64,000 nucleotides of DNA from Hyphomicrobiales bacterium (GTDB lineage: Bacteria > Pseudomonadota > Alphaproteobacteria > Rhizobiales > Rhizobiaceae): contig UBMU01000033.1 of the NCBI GenBank assembly GCA_900466605.1, positions 46,281 through 110,280 of the forward strand, read 5' to 3'. The notes under the pieces were generated by a model. It ran no database searches. It was not told the origin of the DNA and was given only the letters and a program-made list of their open reading frames with translations. Shown here one piece after another: positions 51,412 through 60,867 of this stretch. The position numbers and the translations under genes were made by a program. Each line of letters starts with the position of its first letter. Within the stretch, counting starts at the first letter, position 1.

Positions 51412-52998
51412 ATGAGGAAAAGTTTGCAGTTGCTGGCGGTGGGCTTTCTCGCTGCCGCTTCGATCCACAGCTATGCGGCGGCAGAGACCGTTCTTCGCCT
51501 CGACGAGTCGCCGGTCGGCGAACTCGATCCGGCCAAGGCGTCCGACTATGCCGACTCCGTCCTGATGTTCAATATCTATGACACGCTCGTCATCCCGAAG
51601 CAGGGGCAGCCGGGCTACGATCCGCTCCTGGCGAGCGGCTGGGACACGGACGGCAGGACATATACATTCAAGCTACGTAGCGACGTGAAGTTCCAGAGCG
51701 GTAATCCGCTGACTGCCGACGACGTGGTCTTCTCGCTCGACCGCATGAAGACGCTCGGGCAGGGCCTTTCCTACCTGTTCGAATTCGTCGACAAGGCCGA
51801 GGCCGTCGATCAGGCAACTGTCAAGTTCACGCTGAAGGAACCCTACGCTCCCTTCATATCGACGCTGACGCGGCTGCCGATCATCGACAAGAAGCTCGTC
51901 GTGGCCAATCTCGCCGAAGGCGATGGCCCGATGAAGGACTGGGGCCAGGCCTTCCTGTCCGGCCATGCCGCCGGGAGCGGCGCCTATATTGTTGTCTCGC
52001 ACAATCCGCAGGAAGAGACGGTCATGGCAAAGAGCCCGACCTACTTCCTCGGCGTCTCGGCCAAAGCGCCCGATAAGGTACGTTTCCGCTACGGCCTGGA
52101 GGCCGCGACCGTGCGCACCCTGATTTCGCAGGGTGAGCATGACATATCCTCGCAGTGGCTGCCGCCGGAAGTCCTGAAGTCGCTCGCGGCAAGCGGCGCT
52201 CAGCTTCTCACGGAAAAGGGCACGACCGGTTTCTACATCAAGCTCAACACAACCAAGGCGCCTTTTGATGACGTCGAGTGCCGCCTCGCCATCAGCTATG
52301 CCTTCGACTACGACACGGGCGTGAAGATGGTCGCGATCAACGACAAGGTCTCGCAGGGTAGTCCGGCTACCGGCCCGATCCCGGTCGGCATGCTCGGCGC
52401 GCTTCCCGCCGAACAGCCGCTAAAACAGGACCTCGCCAAGGCAAAAGAACATCTCGCCAAGTGCAAGTACAAGCCTGATGACATGAAAATCGATCTCTCC
52501 TGGATCGGCGAAGTTCCCATTGAGGAGCGGTTTGCCCTGCTTCTGCAAGCTAATCTCTCGCAAATCGGACTTAAGGCGAACGTCACGAAGGTACCGTGGG
52601 CGCTCTTCTCCGAGCAGGTCTCAAAGGCTGAGAACACGCCCGCCGTCTCGCAGGTCTTCGTCAACACCATGACAGGTGACCCGGATACGTTGATCTACAG
52701 CATGTATCATTCTAGCGCCGCCGGCACCTGGATGTCGCCAGAGCATCTGAAGAACGATCAGGTCGACGCGCTTCTCGCGAAGGGGCGTGCCGTGACCGAC
52801 GATGCGGAGCGCACGAAGATCTACAACGACCTCGGCAAGCGCCTGATCGAGATCGCCCCTACGATCTTCGCCCAGGACCAGACGGCCGTCTTCGCCGCGA
52901 GCAACCGGGTTTCCGTGCCGGCGCTCTCCGATCCCACCAAGGCCTTCGCCCTTGCCGGCTTCGGTTTCACCTTCCGCCTGATGGAAATGAAGGAATAG
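51412..52998 (+). CDS. Peptide/nickel-type ABC transporter substrate-binding protein
   Basis: A 528-residue DppA/OppA-class periplasmic binding protein. ATG 51412 has AAGGGGA about 8 bases upstream and starts a signal peptide (MRKSLQLLAVGFLAAASIHS, cleavage after YAAA). The mature part has the family's RLDESPVGELDPAKASDYAD, YDTLV and FKLRSDVKFQSGNPLTADDV. It supplies the two permeases and two ATPases that follow. In frame with and uninterrupted from the regulator upstream, but most simply translated from its own start. The ligand is presumably the substrate of the hydantoinase-like enzymes at the end of the operon. Confidence 0.9.
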   Translation: MRKSLQLLAVGFLAAASIHSYAAAETVLRLDESPVGELDPAKASDYADSVLMFNIYDTLVIPKQGQPGYDPLLASGWDTDGRTYTFKLRSDVKFQSGNPLTADDVVFSLDRMKTLGQGLSYLFEFVDKAEAVDQATVKFTLKEPYAPFISTLTRLPIIDKKLVVANLAEGDGPMKDWGQAFLSGHAAGSGAYIVVSHNPQEETVMAKSPTYFLGVSAKAPDKVRFRYGLEAATVRTLISQGEHDISSQWLPPEVLKSLAASGAQLLTEKGTTGFYIKLNTTKAPFDDVECRLAISYAFDYDTGVKMVAINDKVSQGSPATGPIPVGMLGALPAEQPLKQDLAKAKEHLAKCKYKPDDMKIDLSWIGEVPIEERFALLLQANLSQIGLKANVTKVPWALFSEQVSKAENTPAVSQVFVNTMTGDPDTLIYSMYHSSAAGTWMSPEHLKNDQVDALLAKGRAVTDDAERTKIYNDLGKRLIEIAPTIFAQDQTAVFAASNRVSVPALSDPTKAFALAGFGFTFRLMEMKE

Positions 52999-53013
52999 CC
53001 GGGACTTTCCGGC

Positions 53014-53039
53014 GCCGGACCGCCTGACAGCGGTCCGGC
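53014..53039 (+). other. Intercistronic hairpin between binding protein and permease
   Basis: GCCGGACCGC and GCGGTCCGGC form a perfect 10-bp stem around CTGACA, with no U-run after it. It is the third such element following a binding-protein gene in this window. Confidence 0.75.
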
Positions 53040-53066
53040 AGCAGTCCGCAAACGAAGGATTTCGAG

Positions 53067-54089
53067 ATGCCTCTCGTCCGCCTCCTCGCGAAGCGGCTGG
53101 GTACCTCTTTGATCGTACTGATCGGAGTTTCCCTGCTGATCTTCGCCATTGCCCGGATCATTCCCGGCGACCCGGCGCGCATTGCGCTTGGCCCGAATGC
53201 CACTGCCGATGCCATTGCCGCACTCCGTGACAAGCTGCATCTCAACGATCCGTTTTTGGCGCAATACGGCTATTTCCTCGCCGATCTCCTGCGCGGCAAT
53301 CTCGGCATCTCGCTCTATACCAACCGACCAGTGGTCGTCGACATTGCCCAATTCCTGCCGGCGACCATGGAGCTTGTCATCGTCTCCGGTATCATGATGG
53401 TTGCCTTCGGCCTGCCGCTCGGCATTCTCTCGGCACGCTATCGCGGCACCTTTCTTGATCACGCGATCCGCCTCGTGACGCTGCTCGGCGTCTCGGCGCC
53501 AGGCTTCGTCTGGGCCGTGATCCTGATGCTGCTCTTTGCCTATTTCCTGCCGATTTTTCCTATCGCAGGACGGCTCTCCGACAGCATGACCATCCCGACC
53601 CATACCGGTTTCTTGTTGATCGACACCCTGATCGCCGGCAACCTGGCCGCCTTTTTCGACGTGCTGAAGCATCTGATCCTACCCTCATTCGCGCTGGCTC
53701 TTTCCGGCATAGGCCAGGCGGCGCGCCTTGTGCGCTCGAACATGGTCGAGACCTACCAGAAGCCCTACATCGAAATGGCCGAGGCCTATGGTTTCCCGGA
53801 GAAGCGGATCGCACGGCGCTATGCCTTCCGCCCCTCGCTGATCCCTTCGCTCACCATCATCGGCCTCGATTTTGCGGCGATGCTTGGCAACGCCTTCCTC
53901 GTCGAGGCCGTCTATGCCTGGCCCGGGCTGTCGCGCTACGGCGTCGCCGTTATCCTGCGTAAGGACCTGAACGCCATCGTCGGCACTGTTCTCATCATTT
54001 CGGCAGTCTTCCTGATCGTGAACTTGATCGTCGATCTCATGGTCTCGATCATCAATCCGCGTATTCGCCTCTCACAGAGGGCCTCATGA
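53067..54089 (+). CDS. Dpp-type ABC transporter permease (DppB-like)
   Basis: A 340-residue membrane permease with about six helices. RRFIPGDP-like IARIIPGDPARIALG near residues 29-43 and the EAA-type loop YIEMAEAYGFPEKRIARRYA are typical of the DppB/OppB family. It overlaps the next permease by 4 bp. Confidence 0.92.
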   Translation: MPLVRLLAKRLGTSLIVLIGVSLLIFAIARIIPGDPARIALGPNATADAIAALRDKLHLNDPFLAQYGYFLADLLRGNLGISLYTNRPVVVDIAQFLPATMELVIVSGIMMVAFGLPLGILSARYRGTFLDHAIRLVTLLGVSAPGFVWAVILMLLFAYFLPIFPIAGRLSDSMTIPTHTGFLLIDTLIAGNLAAFFDVLKHLILPSFALALSGIGQAARLVRSNMVETYQKPYIEMAEAYGFPEKRIARRYAFRPSLIPSLTIIGLDFAAMLGNAFLVEAVYAWPGLSRYGVAVILRKDLNAIVGTVLIISAVFLIVNLIVDLMVSIINPRIRLSQRAS

Positions 54090-54919
54090 AGAAAACCCTC
54101 ATTATCCTCGCGCGCAATCCGCTCTCGCTGATCGGCCTCACGCTCGTCGCGATTGTCGTCTTCTCCGCGATCTTCGCCGATTTCATTGTGCCCTTTCCGG
54201 AACACAAGGGCGCTGTCGTCGACTTCCTGAACTTCAATAAGCCACCGCAGTGGCCCTATATCTTCGGCACAGATCTCGTCGGGCGCGATCTCTTCACCCG
54301 CATCGTATATGCCTATCGTATCTCCTTGGTGCTCGGCGTCGTGGTCTTGGCGATCGCTGTGCCGATCGGCGTCGCGATCGGCCTGCTTGCCGGCTATCTC
54401 GGTGGCTGGACCGAGTACGTACTGATGCGTCTCACCGACGTATTCCTGTCGATTCCGCCGCTCGTTCTCGCTATGTCGGTGATGGGTCTTCTGGAGCCGA
54501 CGCTGACCAACGGCATGATCGCGGTCACCGCCATGTGGTGGCCGTGGTACACGCGTCTTGTCTACAATCTGGCTCGCTCCGAAAAAGAGGAGGGCTACGT
54601 TCTGGCCGCCGAAATCATCGGGGCCTCGCGCATGCACATCATGTTTCGTGAGATTTTGCCGAACTGCGTGCCCTCGATTCTCACAAAGATGACGCTCGAT
54701 TTCGGTTTCGTCATCCTGATCGCCTCTTCGCTCTCGTTCCTTGGTCTCGGCGTTCAGCCGCCGACGCCCGACCTTGGCTCGATGGTCGCCGAAGGCGCTA
54801 AATACCTGCCGGACAGCTGGTGGCTGACTGTCTTCCCGGGCCTTGCCATTCTCGTCGCTGTCTTCGGCTTCAACCTGATCGGCGATGCGCTGCGCGAAAT
54901 CTTGGGAGTGGATCAATGA
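54086..54919 (+). CDS. Dpp-type ABC transporter permease (DppC-like)
   Basis: A 277-residue permease. After a first helix it has the conserved FGTDLVGRDLFTRIVYAYR segment and the EAA loop YVLAAEIIGASRMHIMFREI. The C-terminal FNLIGDALREILGVDQ is standard for DppC. Four-base overlaps connect it to both neighbours. Confidence 0.93.
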   Translation: MKKTLIILARNPLSLIGLTLVAIVVFSAIFADFIVPFPEHKGAVVDFLNFNKPPQWPYIFGTDLVGRDLFTRIVYAYRISLVLGVVVLAIAVPIGVAIGLLAGYLGGWTEYVLMRLTDVFLSIPPLVLAMSVMGLLEPTLTNGMIAVTAMWWPWYTRLVYNLARSEKEEGYVLAAEIIGASRMHIMFREILPNCVPSILTKMTLDFGFVILIASSLSFLGLGVQPPTPDLGSMVAEGAKYLPDSWWLTVFPGLAILVAVFGFNLIGDALREILGVDQ

Positions 54920-55806
54920 GCGCCCCAACGCTGAAGATCGAAAACCTGAAACTTGGCTTCAAGACGCATGCCGGTGTGATCGAGGTGCTGCATGGGATCT
55001 CGCTGCATATCCGCAAGGGCGAGAAGGTGGCGCTCGTTGGCGAATCTGGCTCCGGCAAGTCGGTTACGGCACGCATCGTGCTCGGCATGCTGCAGTCGCT
55101 GAAGACGGCGCGCATTTCCGGCTCGGTCTCCTTTGAAGGTGCCAATCTGGAGCGGATGAGCGCGCGCGGGCGCCACGCGCTTCGCGGCACGAAGATGTCG
55201 ATGATCTTCCAGGACCCGACCTCGTCACTCAACCCCGTCTATACCATCGGCACACTCTTCAAGGAGGTGCTGATGCGCAACGACCCCGCCATCACGCAAG
55301 AGCAGGTGTACCGCAAGGCCTGCGAGGCACTGGCTGATGTGGCGATCTCCGAGCCGGAGCGGGTACTTGATTCCTACTCATTCCAGCTTTCGGGCGGCAT
55401 GAACCAGCGTGTCATGATTGCCATGGCGCTCGTCAACAATCCCTCGCTGCTGCTCGCCGACGAGCCCGGCACGGCGCTTGATGTAACAGTGCAGGCGCAG
55501 ACATTGAAACTGATGAGCGAACTCGTCGAGAAGCATAATACCTCGGTGCTGTTCATCTCCCACAATCTTGGTGTGGTGCGCGAATTCGCCGACCGGGTCT
55601 ATGTCATCTACAAGGGCAATATCGTCGAGCAGGGACAAACGGGGGAACTCTTCGAGAACCCGCTGCACCCCTATACCCGCGCGCTGCTTTCGGCCGTGCC
55701 GCGCATCACCGGCGGCGGTATCCCCGACATCGCGGAGGACCCATCCGAATTTCTGGCGCCGCGTGTCGCCCATGCGGGCTATAGCGAAGAGGAGCTTCTG
55801 GCATGA
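54916..55806 (+). CDS. Dpp-type ABC transporter ATPase (DppD-like)
   Basis: A 296-residue ATPase. Walker A is GESGSGKSVTAR, the Q-loop is IFQDPTSSLNPV, the signature is LSGGMNQRVMIAMAL and Walker B is LLLADEPGTALDVTVQ. The C-terminal oligopeptide-transport extension (NPLHPYTRALLSAVPRI) is present but ends without the Cys-rich iron-sulfur-type motif seen in some relatives. ATG 54916 overlaps the upstream stop. Confidence 0.92.
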   Translation: MSAPTLKIENLKLGFKTHAGVIEVLHGISLHIRKGEKVALVGESGSGKSVTARIVLGMLQSLKTARISGSVSFEGANLERMSARGRHALRGTKMSMIFQDPTSSLNPVYTIGTLFKEVLMRNDPAITQEQVYRKACEALADVAISEPERVLDSYSFQLSGGMNQRVMIAMALVNNPSLLLADEPGTALDVTVQAQTLKLMSELVEKHNTSVLFISHNLGVVREFADRVYVIYKGNIVEQGQTGELFENPLHPYTRALLSAVPRITGGGIPDIAEDPSEFLAPRVAHAGYSEEELLA

Positions 55807-56615
55807 GCACACTCCTTTCCGTTTCCGGCGTCTCCAAGGAATTCACAATCGGTTCACGCCGGGTTCGAGCCCTCGACGACGTCTCCTTCGCTGTCGAGAA
55901 GGGCGAATGCCTGGCAATCGTTGGTGAATCCGGCTCAGGCAAGAGCACGATCGCCAACATTATCCTCGGTATCTACGCTGCGAGCGCCGGCAGCCTCAAT
56001 TTCGATGGTCAGTCGTTGCCGGCAAAGCGCACGAAGGGGCACCGCCGCGCGATTCAGCTCGTTCAGCAGAACCCGCTTTCCTCGCTCAATCCACGCCGCT
56101 CCATCGGTGCTTCGCTTCAGCTGGCTCTCGACGTTCACTGCATCGGGGAGGCCTCGGCCCGCACGGCGCGGGTCGGCGAGTTGCTGGAAGAGGTTGGCCT
56201 GCCGGCCGATTTCGCCCGCCGTGCGCCAGCTGCCCTTTCAGGTGGCCAGCGGCAGCGCGTGGCGATCGCAAGGGCGCTGGCCTGCCAGTCCGAGCTCGTC
56301 GTTCTCGACGAACCAACCTCTGCGCTCGACGTCCTAGTGCAGGCCCGCGTCCTGCGGCTTCTAAAGGAGCTCAAGGAAAGGCGCGGGCTGACCTACGTCT
56401 TCATCACCCATGACCTGTCCGTCGTGCGCAACATCGCCGACCGCGTTGCCGTCTTCGAGAAGGGCAGGTTGGTCGAAATCAACGGAACCGAGGCGATCTT
56501 CGCTGATCCCCATCACCCCTATACCCGCCGGCTCATCGGCGCGGTTCCCGTCGTCAGCCGCGAGGAAGCGGCGCTTCGCGATCGTCTTATGGAGCGAGAG
56601 AATGGAAATGCCTGA
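55803..56615 (+). CDS. Dpp-type ABC transporter ATPase (DppF-like)
   Basis: A 270-residue ATPase forming the second half of the importer motor. It has Walker A GESGSGKST, Q-loop LVQQNPLSSLNPRRSI, signature LSGGQRQRVAIARAL, Walker B LVVLDEPTSALDV and H-loop FITHDLSV. The C-terminal HHPYTRRLIGAVPV is the oligopeptide-family tail. It overlaps the DppD-like gene by 4 bp and the GAF gene by 14 bp. Confidence 0.92.
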   Translation: MSTLLSVSGVSKEFTIGSRRVRALDDVSFAVEKGECLAIVGESGSGKSTIANIILGIYAASAGSLNFDGQSLPAKRTKGHRRAIQLVQQNPLSSLNPRRSIGASLQLALDVHCIGEASARTARVGELLEEVGLPADFARRAPAALSGGQRQRVAIARALACQSELVVLDEPTSALDVLVQARVLRLLKELKERRGLTYVFITHDLSVVRNIADRVAVFEKGRLVEINGTEAIFADPHHPYTRRLIGAVPVVSREEAALRDRLMERENGNA

Positions 56616-57105
56616 TTATGCAAGCTTCGTGGCTGCCCTGGCTAGGGAAGGCCAGCAGCCGGAGACCGCCTTTGCAGCGCTTGAGACGCTGGTCAAGGAG
56701 ATCGTCGGCGCCAAACTGTTCACCATCATGACCAGCGACACGCGCGAGAAGCTGTCGGAACGCGTCTATTCAAACATGCCGGATGCTTACCCGGTGTCCG
56801 GCACAAAGCCCTACAACGAGACGCACTGGTCCGACATCGCGCTGAAACAGAAGCGCACCTTCGTCGCCAATACGATCGAGGACATTGCCAAGGTCTTCGA
56901 TGACCACGAGCTCATCCGGTCGCTCGGCTGTGAATCCGTTATCAACGTGCCGATCGTCGTCGACGGCGTGGTCGTCGGCACGCTGAACTGCCTCGACAAG
57001 GCAGGCCACTACACAGAAGAGCGGGTGAAGGCTGCCGAAGCGCTGAAGCTTCCCGGCGCAGTCTGCATGCTTCTCCATGACAAGATGAAAGCCGGGAGCC
57101 GATAA
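56602..57105 (+). CDS. GAF-domain protein
   Basis: A 167-residue protein made essentially of one GAF domain (about residues 15-160), with KLFTIMTSDTREKLSERVYS near the start and SVINVPIVVDGVVVGTLNCL in the core. It has no attached output domain. ATG 56602 lies inside the end of the DppF-like gene; a second ATG two codons later is possible. Its place between transporter and hydantoinase genes suggests a small-molecule-binding helper or sensor. Its role is unknown. Confidence 0.8.
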   Translation: MEMPDYASFVAALAREGQQPETAFAALETLVKEIVGAKLFTIMTSDTREKLSERVYSNMPDAYPVSGTKPYNETHWSDIALKQKRTFVANTIEDIAKVFDDHELIRSLGCESVINVPIVVDGVVVGTLNCLDKAGHYTEERVKAAEALKLPGAVCMLLHDKMKAGSR

Positions 57106-59177
57106 TGTCCGAAAAGACCATTCGCGTCGCCACCGATGTCGGCGGCACCTTCACCGACCTCGTCTGCTTCGAGACGGACCTTGCCTCAGGCGAGGCGCGC
57201 ATCATAACGGCGAAATCCGATACGACTCCGCCGAACTTCGAACAAGGCGTGTTGAACGTCCTGGAGAAGGGTGGGGTCGATCCGAGTACCGTCGATTTTC
57301 TTGCTCACGGCACCACGGTGGTCATCAATGCGCTGACCGAACGCAAGGGCGTCAAGGTCGGACTGATTACCACGGAAGGCTTTCGCGACTCCCTCGAGAT
57401 CGCCCGCGGCAACCGCCCGGATTTCTTCAATCTTCACTACGAGAAGCCGGCGCCCTTCGTACCGCGTCACCTCCGGCAGGAACTGCCTGGCCGCTTCAAC
57501 TATCACGGCGAGGAGATGAAGCCGCTGGACCTGTCAGGCCTGCCCGCGATCCTCGACCATTTCCGGGCGCACAACGTACAGGCTATCGCGGTCTGCTTCA
57601 TCCATTCCTATGCCAACCCAAGCCACGAGCAGGTGACGATAGCCGAAATCGAACGCCTGTGGCCGGAGATCTCGACGGTCGCCTCGCATCAGATCACCCG
57701 CGAATGGCGCGAATACGAGCGCACCAGCACCGCAGTGCTCTCCGCCTACGTGCAGCCGACGGCCGAGCGCTACCTTTCGCGTCTGAATGACGGCCTCGCG
57801 GCCAAAGGGTTCGACGGAAATCTCTTCGTCATGCAATCGAACTGCGGCGTCGACTCACTTGAATCGGTTAAGAAAATCCCGATCACCATGGTCGAGAGCG
57901 GCCCGGCCTCCGGCTTCTGGGGCGCTGCAGAACTCGGCAAGCTCATCGGCGAACCGAACGTGCTCGCGCTGGATATCGGCGGCACCACTGCGAAATGCTC
58001 GCTGATCGAAGACGGCAAGATAAAGATCATGACCGACTACTGGATCGAGCGCGACCGCACGTCGTCCGGCTATCCAATCATGGTGCCCGTGGTCGATCTC
58101 GTCGAGATCGGCAATGGCGGCGGCTCAATCGCCTGGGTCGATGACTTCGCCAAGTTACATGTCGGCCCGAAATCAGCAGGCGCCATGCCCGGACCGGCGG
58201 CCTATGGCCGTGGCGGCACCAACGCCACCACCACGGACGCCAATCTCTGGCTCGGCCGTATCAACCGCGACTACTTCTGCGGCGGTTCCGTCGTCGCCGA
58301 CATGCAGGCGACCGAGAGGGCGTTGTCTGAAATCGGATTAAAGCTTGGGATCTCTCCGGAAGAGGTCGCACGCGGCATCATCCGCATCGCGAACAACAAC
58401 ATGGTCAACGCGCTGAAGCTTGTGTCCCTCAACCGTGGTCATGACCCGCGCGATTTCACGCTCGTGGCATTCGGAGGTGGTGGCGCAATGCACGCAGTGG
58501 CGCTTGGCCAGGAGCTCGGCGTCAGGAAGGTCGTCATCCCTGCCGGCGCTGCGGTGTTTTCGGCCTGGGGAATGATGATGTCGGATCTGCGTCGCGACTA
58601 TTTCGTCACCAAGCTCGCCGACCTCAAGCCTGGTGCGGCCGCCTCGATCGAGGGCCTGTTTGGCGAGACGGAAGCTCTTGCCCTCAAGCAGTTTGGAGAA
58701 GAGGGCGTCGAGAAGGCTAAGGTCAAGTTCCTGCGCTACGGCAAGTTCCGCTACCAAAACCAGGAGCACACGACGGAAGTCCTGATAGAGGGCGTGATCA
58801 CCGATGCCGGCCTTGCCGACATCGAGAGGGCCTTCCACGAAACCTACGAGCGCGAATATACCTATCGCCTCGACGCGCCGGTGGAACTCGTCGGCATCCA
58901 TCTCGTCGCATCCGCCGAAGTCGGCAAGCTGACGATGAAGGTAAAGCCGCTATCCTCGACGCCGACCTCAGCCGCTCTCAAGGACGAGCGTGATGTCGAC
59001 TATGCACTGGAAGGCATCCACAAGGCACGGATCTATGACGGCGAGAAGCTTGAAGCCGGGATGAGTTTCAACGGTCCCGCGATCATCGAGGATCCGGGCA
59101 CAACGATCGTCATTCATCCGGGCAATCGCGTCGAGGTCGATGGCTTCGGCAACATCCACATCCATCTCAAGGCTTGA
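57105..59177 (+). CDS. hyuA: Hydantoinase/oxoprolinase subunit A (HyuA-like)
   Basis: A 690-residue protein of the ATP-dependent N-methylhydantoinase/5-oxoprolinase A family. The N-terminal ATP-binding motif VATDVGGTFTDLVCF and the second phosphate motif LALDIGGTTAKCSLIEDGK mark an actin-like ATPase fold. Conserved HGTTVVINAL and GGGGAMHAVALGQELG are also present. With subunit B such enzymes open a cyclic amide, or carboxylate a substrate, at the expense of ATP. ATG 57105 overlaps the GAF stop by one base. Confidence 0.92.
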   Translation: MSEKTIRVATDVGGTFTDLVCFETDLASGEARIITAKSDTTPPNFEQGVLNVLEKGGVDPSTVDFLAHGTTVVINALTERKGVKVGLITTEGFRDSLEIARGNRPDFFNLHYEKPAPFVPRHLRQELPGRFNYHGEEMKPLDLSGLPAILDHFRAHNVQAIAVCFIHSYANPSHEQVTIAEIERLWPEISTVASHQITREWREYERTSTAVLSAYVQPTAERYLSRLNDGLAAKGFDGNLFVMQSNCGVDSLESVKKIPITMVESGPASGFWGAAELGKLIGEPNVLALDIGGTTAKCSLIEDGKIKIMTDYWIERDRTSSGYPIMVPVVDLVEIGNGGGSIAWVDDFAKLHVGPKSAGAMPGPAAYGRGGTNATTTDANLWLGRINRDYFCGGSVVADMQATERALSEIGLKLGISPEEVARGIIRIANNNMVNALKLVSLNRGHDPRDFTLVAFGGGGAMHAVALGQELGVRKVVIPAGAAVFSAWGMMMSDLRRDYFVTKLADLKPGAAASIEGLFGETEALALKQFGEEGVEKAKVKFLRYGKFRYQNQEHTTEVLIEGVITDAGLADIERAFHETYEREYTYRLDAPVELVGIHLVASAEVGKLTMKVKPLSSTPTSAALKDERDVDYALEGIHKARIYDGEKLEAGMSFNGPAIIEDPGTTIVIHPGNRVEVDGFGNIHIHLKA

Positions 59178-59189
59178 GGAGCGCGCGCC

Positions 59190-60854
59190 ATGACATCAGT
59201 TTCCCACGACCCGATCACGCTCGAAATTATCCAGAACTCGCTGCAGGCGACGGCCGACGAAATGTTCGCGGCCATGCGCAAGACGGCGATGAGCTCAATC
59301 ATTTACGAAGTGCTCGACATGGGCACCGGCATCACCGACGCTAAGGGTCAGCTCGCTTCGTCCGGCGCCGGAATCCCAGGCTTCATCGGCGTGCTCGATA
59401 AGTCCGTAAAGTTGCTGCTCAAGAAGTTCGGCAAACCCGGACAGATCGAACCCGGTGATGTCTTCATTACCAATGATCCCTACTACGGCGGCGTCACGCA
59501 TCTGAACGACCTCGTGGTCTGCATGCCTGTTTTCGTTGGCGCCAGGCTGATCGCCTGGACCGCGAACATCGCCCATAATTCGGATGTCGGCGGCAAGTCT
59601 CCTGGTTCGCTGTCGGCGGATGCGACGGAAATCTTCCAGGAGGGCTTACGTCTGCCGGCGATCAAGATGATCTCGAAGGGCGACGCGATCCCAGGCATCT
59701 TCGACATCATTACCGTCAATTCGCGCATGCCCGACTTTCTTGAGGGCGACCTTTGGGCTGCAATCGCTTCAGTGCGCATTGGCGCCAAGCGTCTGGCAGA
59801 GCTTGCCGAAAAATACTCGGTGGAGACCTTCGAAGCTGCGATGGCGAGCTTCATGAACCATGGTGAGAAGATCGCCCTAGCTGAACTCGCAAAACTTCCG
59901 AAGGGTACTTTCGAACTGACGGAGGAGCAGGACGACGGCCGGATGTTCAACGTCAAGATTACCATCTCCGACACAGAATTCGTCATCGATCTGCGCGACA
60001 ATCCGGACCAGGATTCGGGCCCCTCGAATGCCGGCCACGACGATACGCTGGTCAGCATGCAGGTGATCTTCAAGGCACTGACCGACCCGACTTCGCCCGC
60101 CAATGAAGGTTCGTTCCGGCCGCTCAAGGTGTTGACACGTGAGGGTTCGTGCTTCCATGCGAAAGAACCGGCCGCCGTCGGCTTCTATTACGAAATCGGC
60201 ATCCGCGGTTACGACCTCGTCTGGCGCTGCCTTGCGCCGCACATGCCCGAGAAGCTGCCGGCCGGCCATTTCTCCTCGATCGCCGGTACCTTTATTGGCG
60301 GCATCCATCCAGATACCGGCCGCCAGTATACGATCATCGAACCGCAGATCGGCGGGTGGGGGGCTTCGAACGGCCGTGACGGCAACTCGGCTATCTTCTC
60401 CGGCGTGCATGGCGAAACATACAATTGCCCGGCGGAAATTTCCGAGGCGCGCAACGGCCTGTTCGTCGACCGGATGGAGCTCAACACCGATCCGGGCGGC
60501 GAGGGCAAGTGGACGGGAGGACACGGCATCCGCCTCGACTATCGAATCCGCAGGGATAACTCCTTCCTGACGCTTGGCTATACCCGCTCGCGCATCCTGC
60601 CCTGGTCACTCGACGGCGGCAGCGAGGGGTCAGCAAACTATGCGCTCGTCATGCGCAAGGACGGCTCCGTCGAACGCTACGCCTTCGCGTCGGGCGTTCG
60701 CGTCGATACGGACGATGTCATCCGCGTGATTACTGGCGCTGGGGGTGGTGTCGGTAATCCGAAGGAGCGCGATCCGGAACTCGTGCGCGAGGATATTCTT
60801 AACGGCTTCATCACGCCGGAGCGAGCGCGAGAAGTCTATGCCGTCGAGATCTGA
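59190..60854 (+). CDS. hyuB: Hydantoinase/oxoprolinase subunit B (HyuB-like)
   Basis: A 554-residue partner of the A subunit. Diagnostic segments are DPITLEIIQNSLQATADEM, GDVFITNDPYYGGVTHLND, NIAHNSDVGGKSPGS and TGGHGIRLDYRI. The gene follows subunit A after 12 bp. The family also includes caprolactamase and acetophenone carboxylase, so the precise cyclic amide or ketone acted on is open. Confidence 0.92.
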   Translation: MTSVSHDPITLEIIQNSLQATADEMFAAMRKTAMSSIIYEVLDMGTGITDAKGQLASSGAGIPGFIGVLDKSVKLLLKKFGKPGQIEPGDVFITNDPYYGGVTHLNDLVVCMPVFVGARLIAWTANIAHNSDVGGKSPGSLSADATEIFQEGLRLPAIKMISKGDAIPGIFDIITVNSRMPDFLEGDLWAAIASVRIGAKRLAELAEKYSVETFEAAMASFMNHGEKIALAELAKLPKGTFELTEEQDDGRMFNVKITISDTEFVIDLRDNPDQDSGPSNAGHDDTLVSMQVIFKALTDPTSPANEGSFRPLKVLTREGSCFHAKEPAAVGFYYEIGIRGYDLVWRCLAPHMPEKLPAGHFSSIAGTFIGGIHPDTGRQYTIIEPQIGGWGASNGRDGNSAIFSGVHGETYNCPAEISEARNGLFVDRMELNTDPGGEGKWTGGHGIRLDYRIRRDNSFLTLGYTRSRILPWSLDGGSEGSANYALVMRKDGSVERYAFASGVRVDTDDVIRVITGAGGGVGNPKERDPELVREDILNGFITPERAREVYAVEI

Positions 60855-60867
60855 GAGGAGTGGCAGG

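Noticed and set aside
53936..54928. 330-codon open frame on the minus strand opposite the DppC-like permease
   Set aside because: Extremely charged, no start signal, antisense to a conserved permease.
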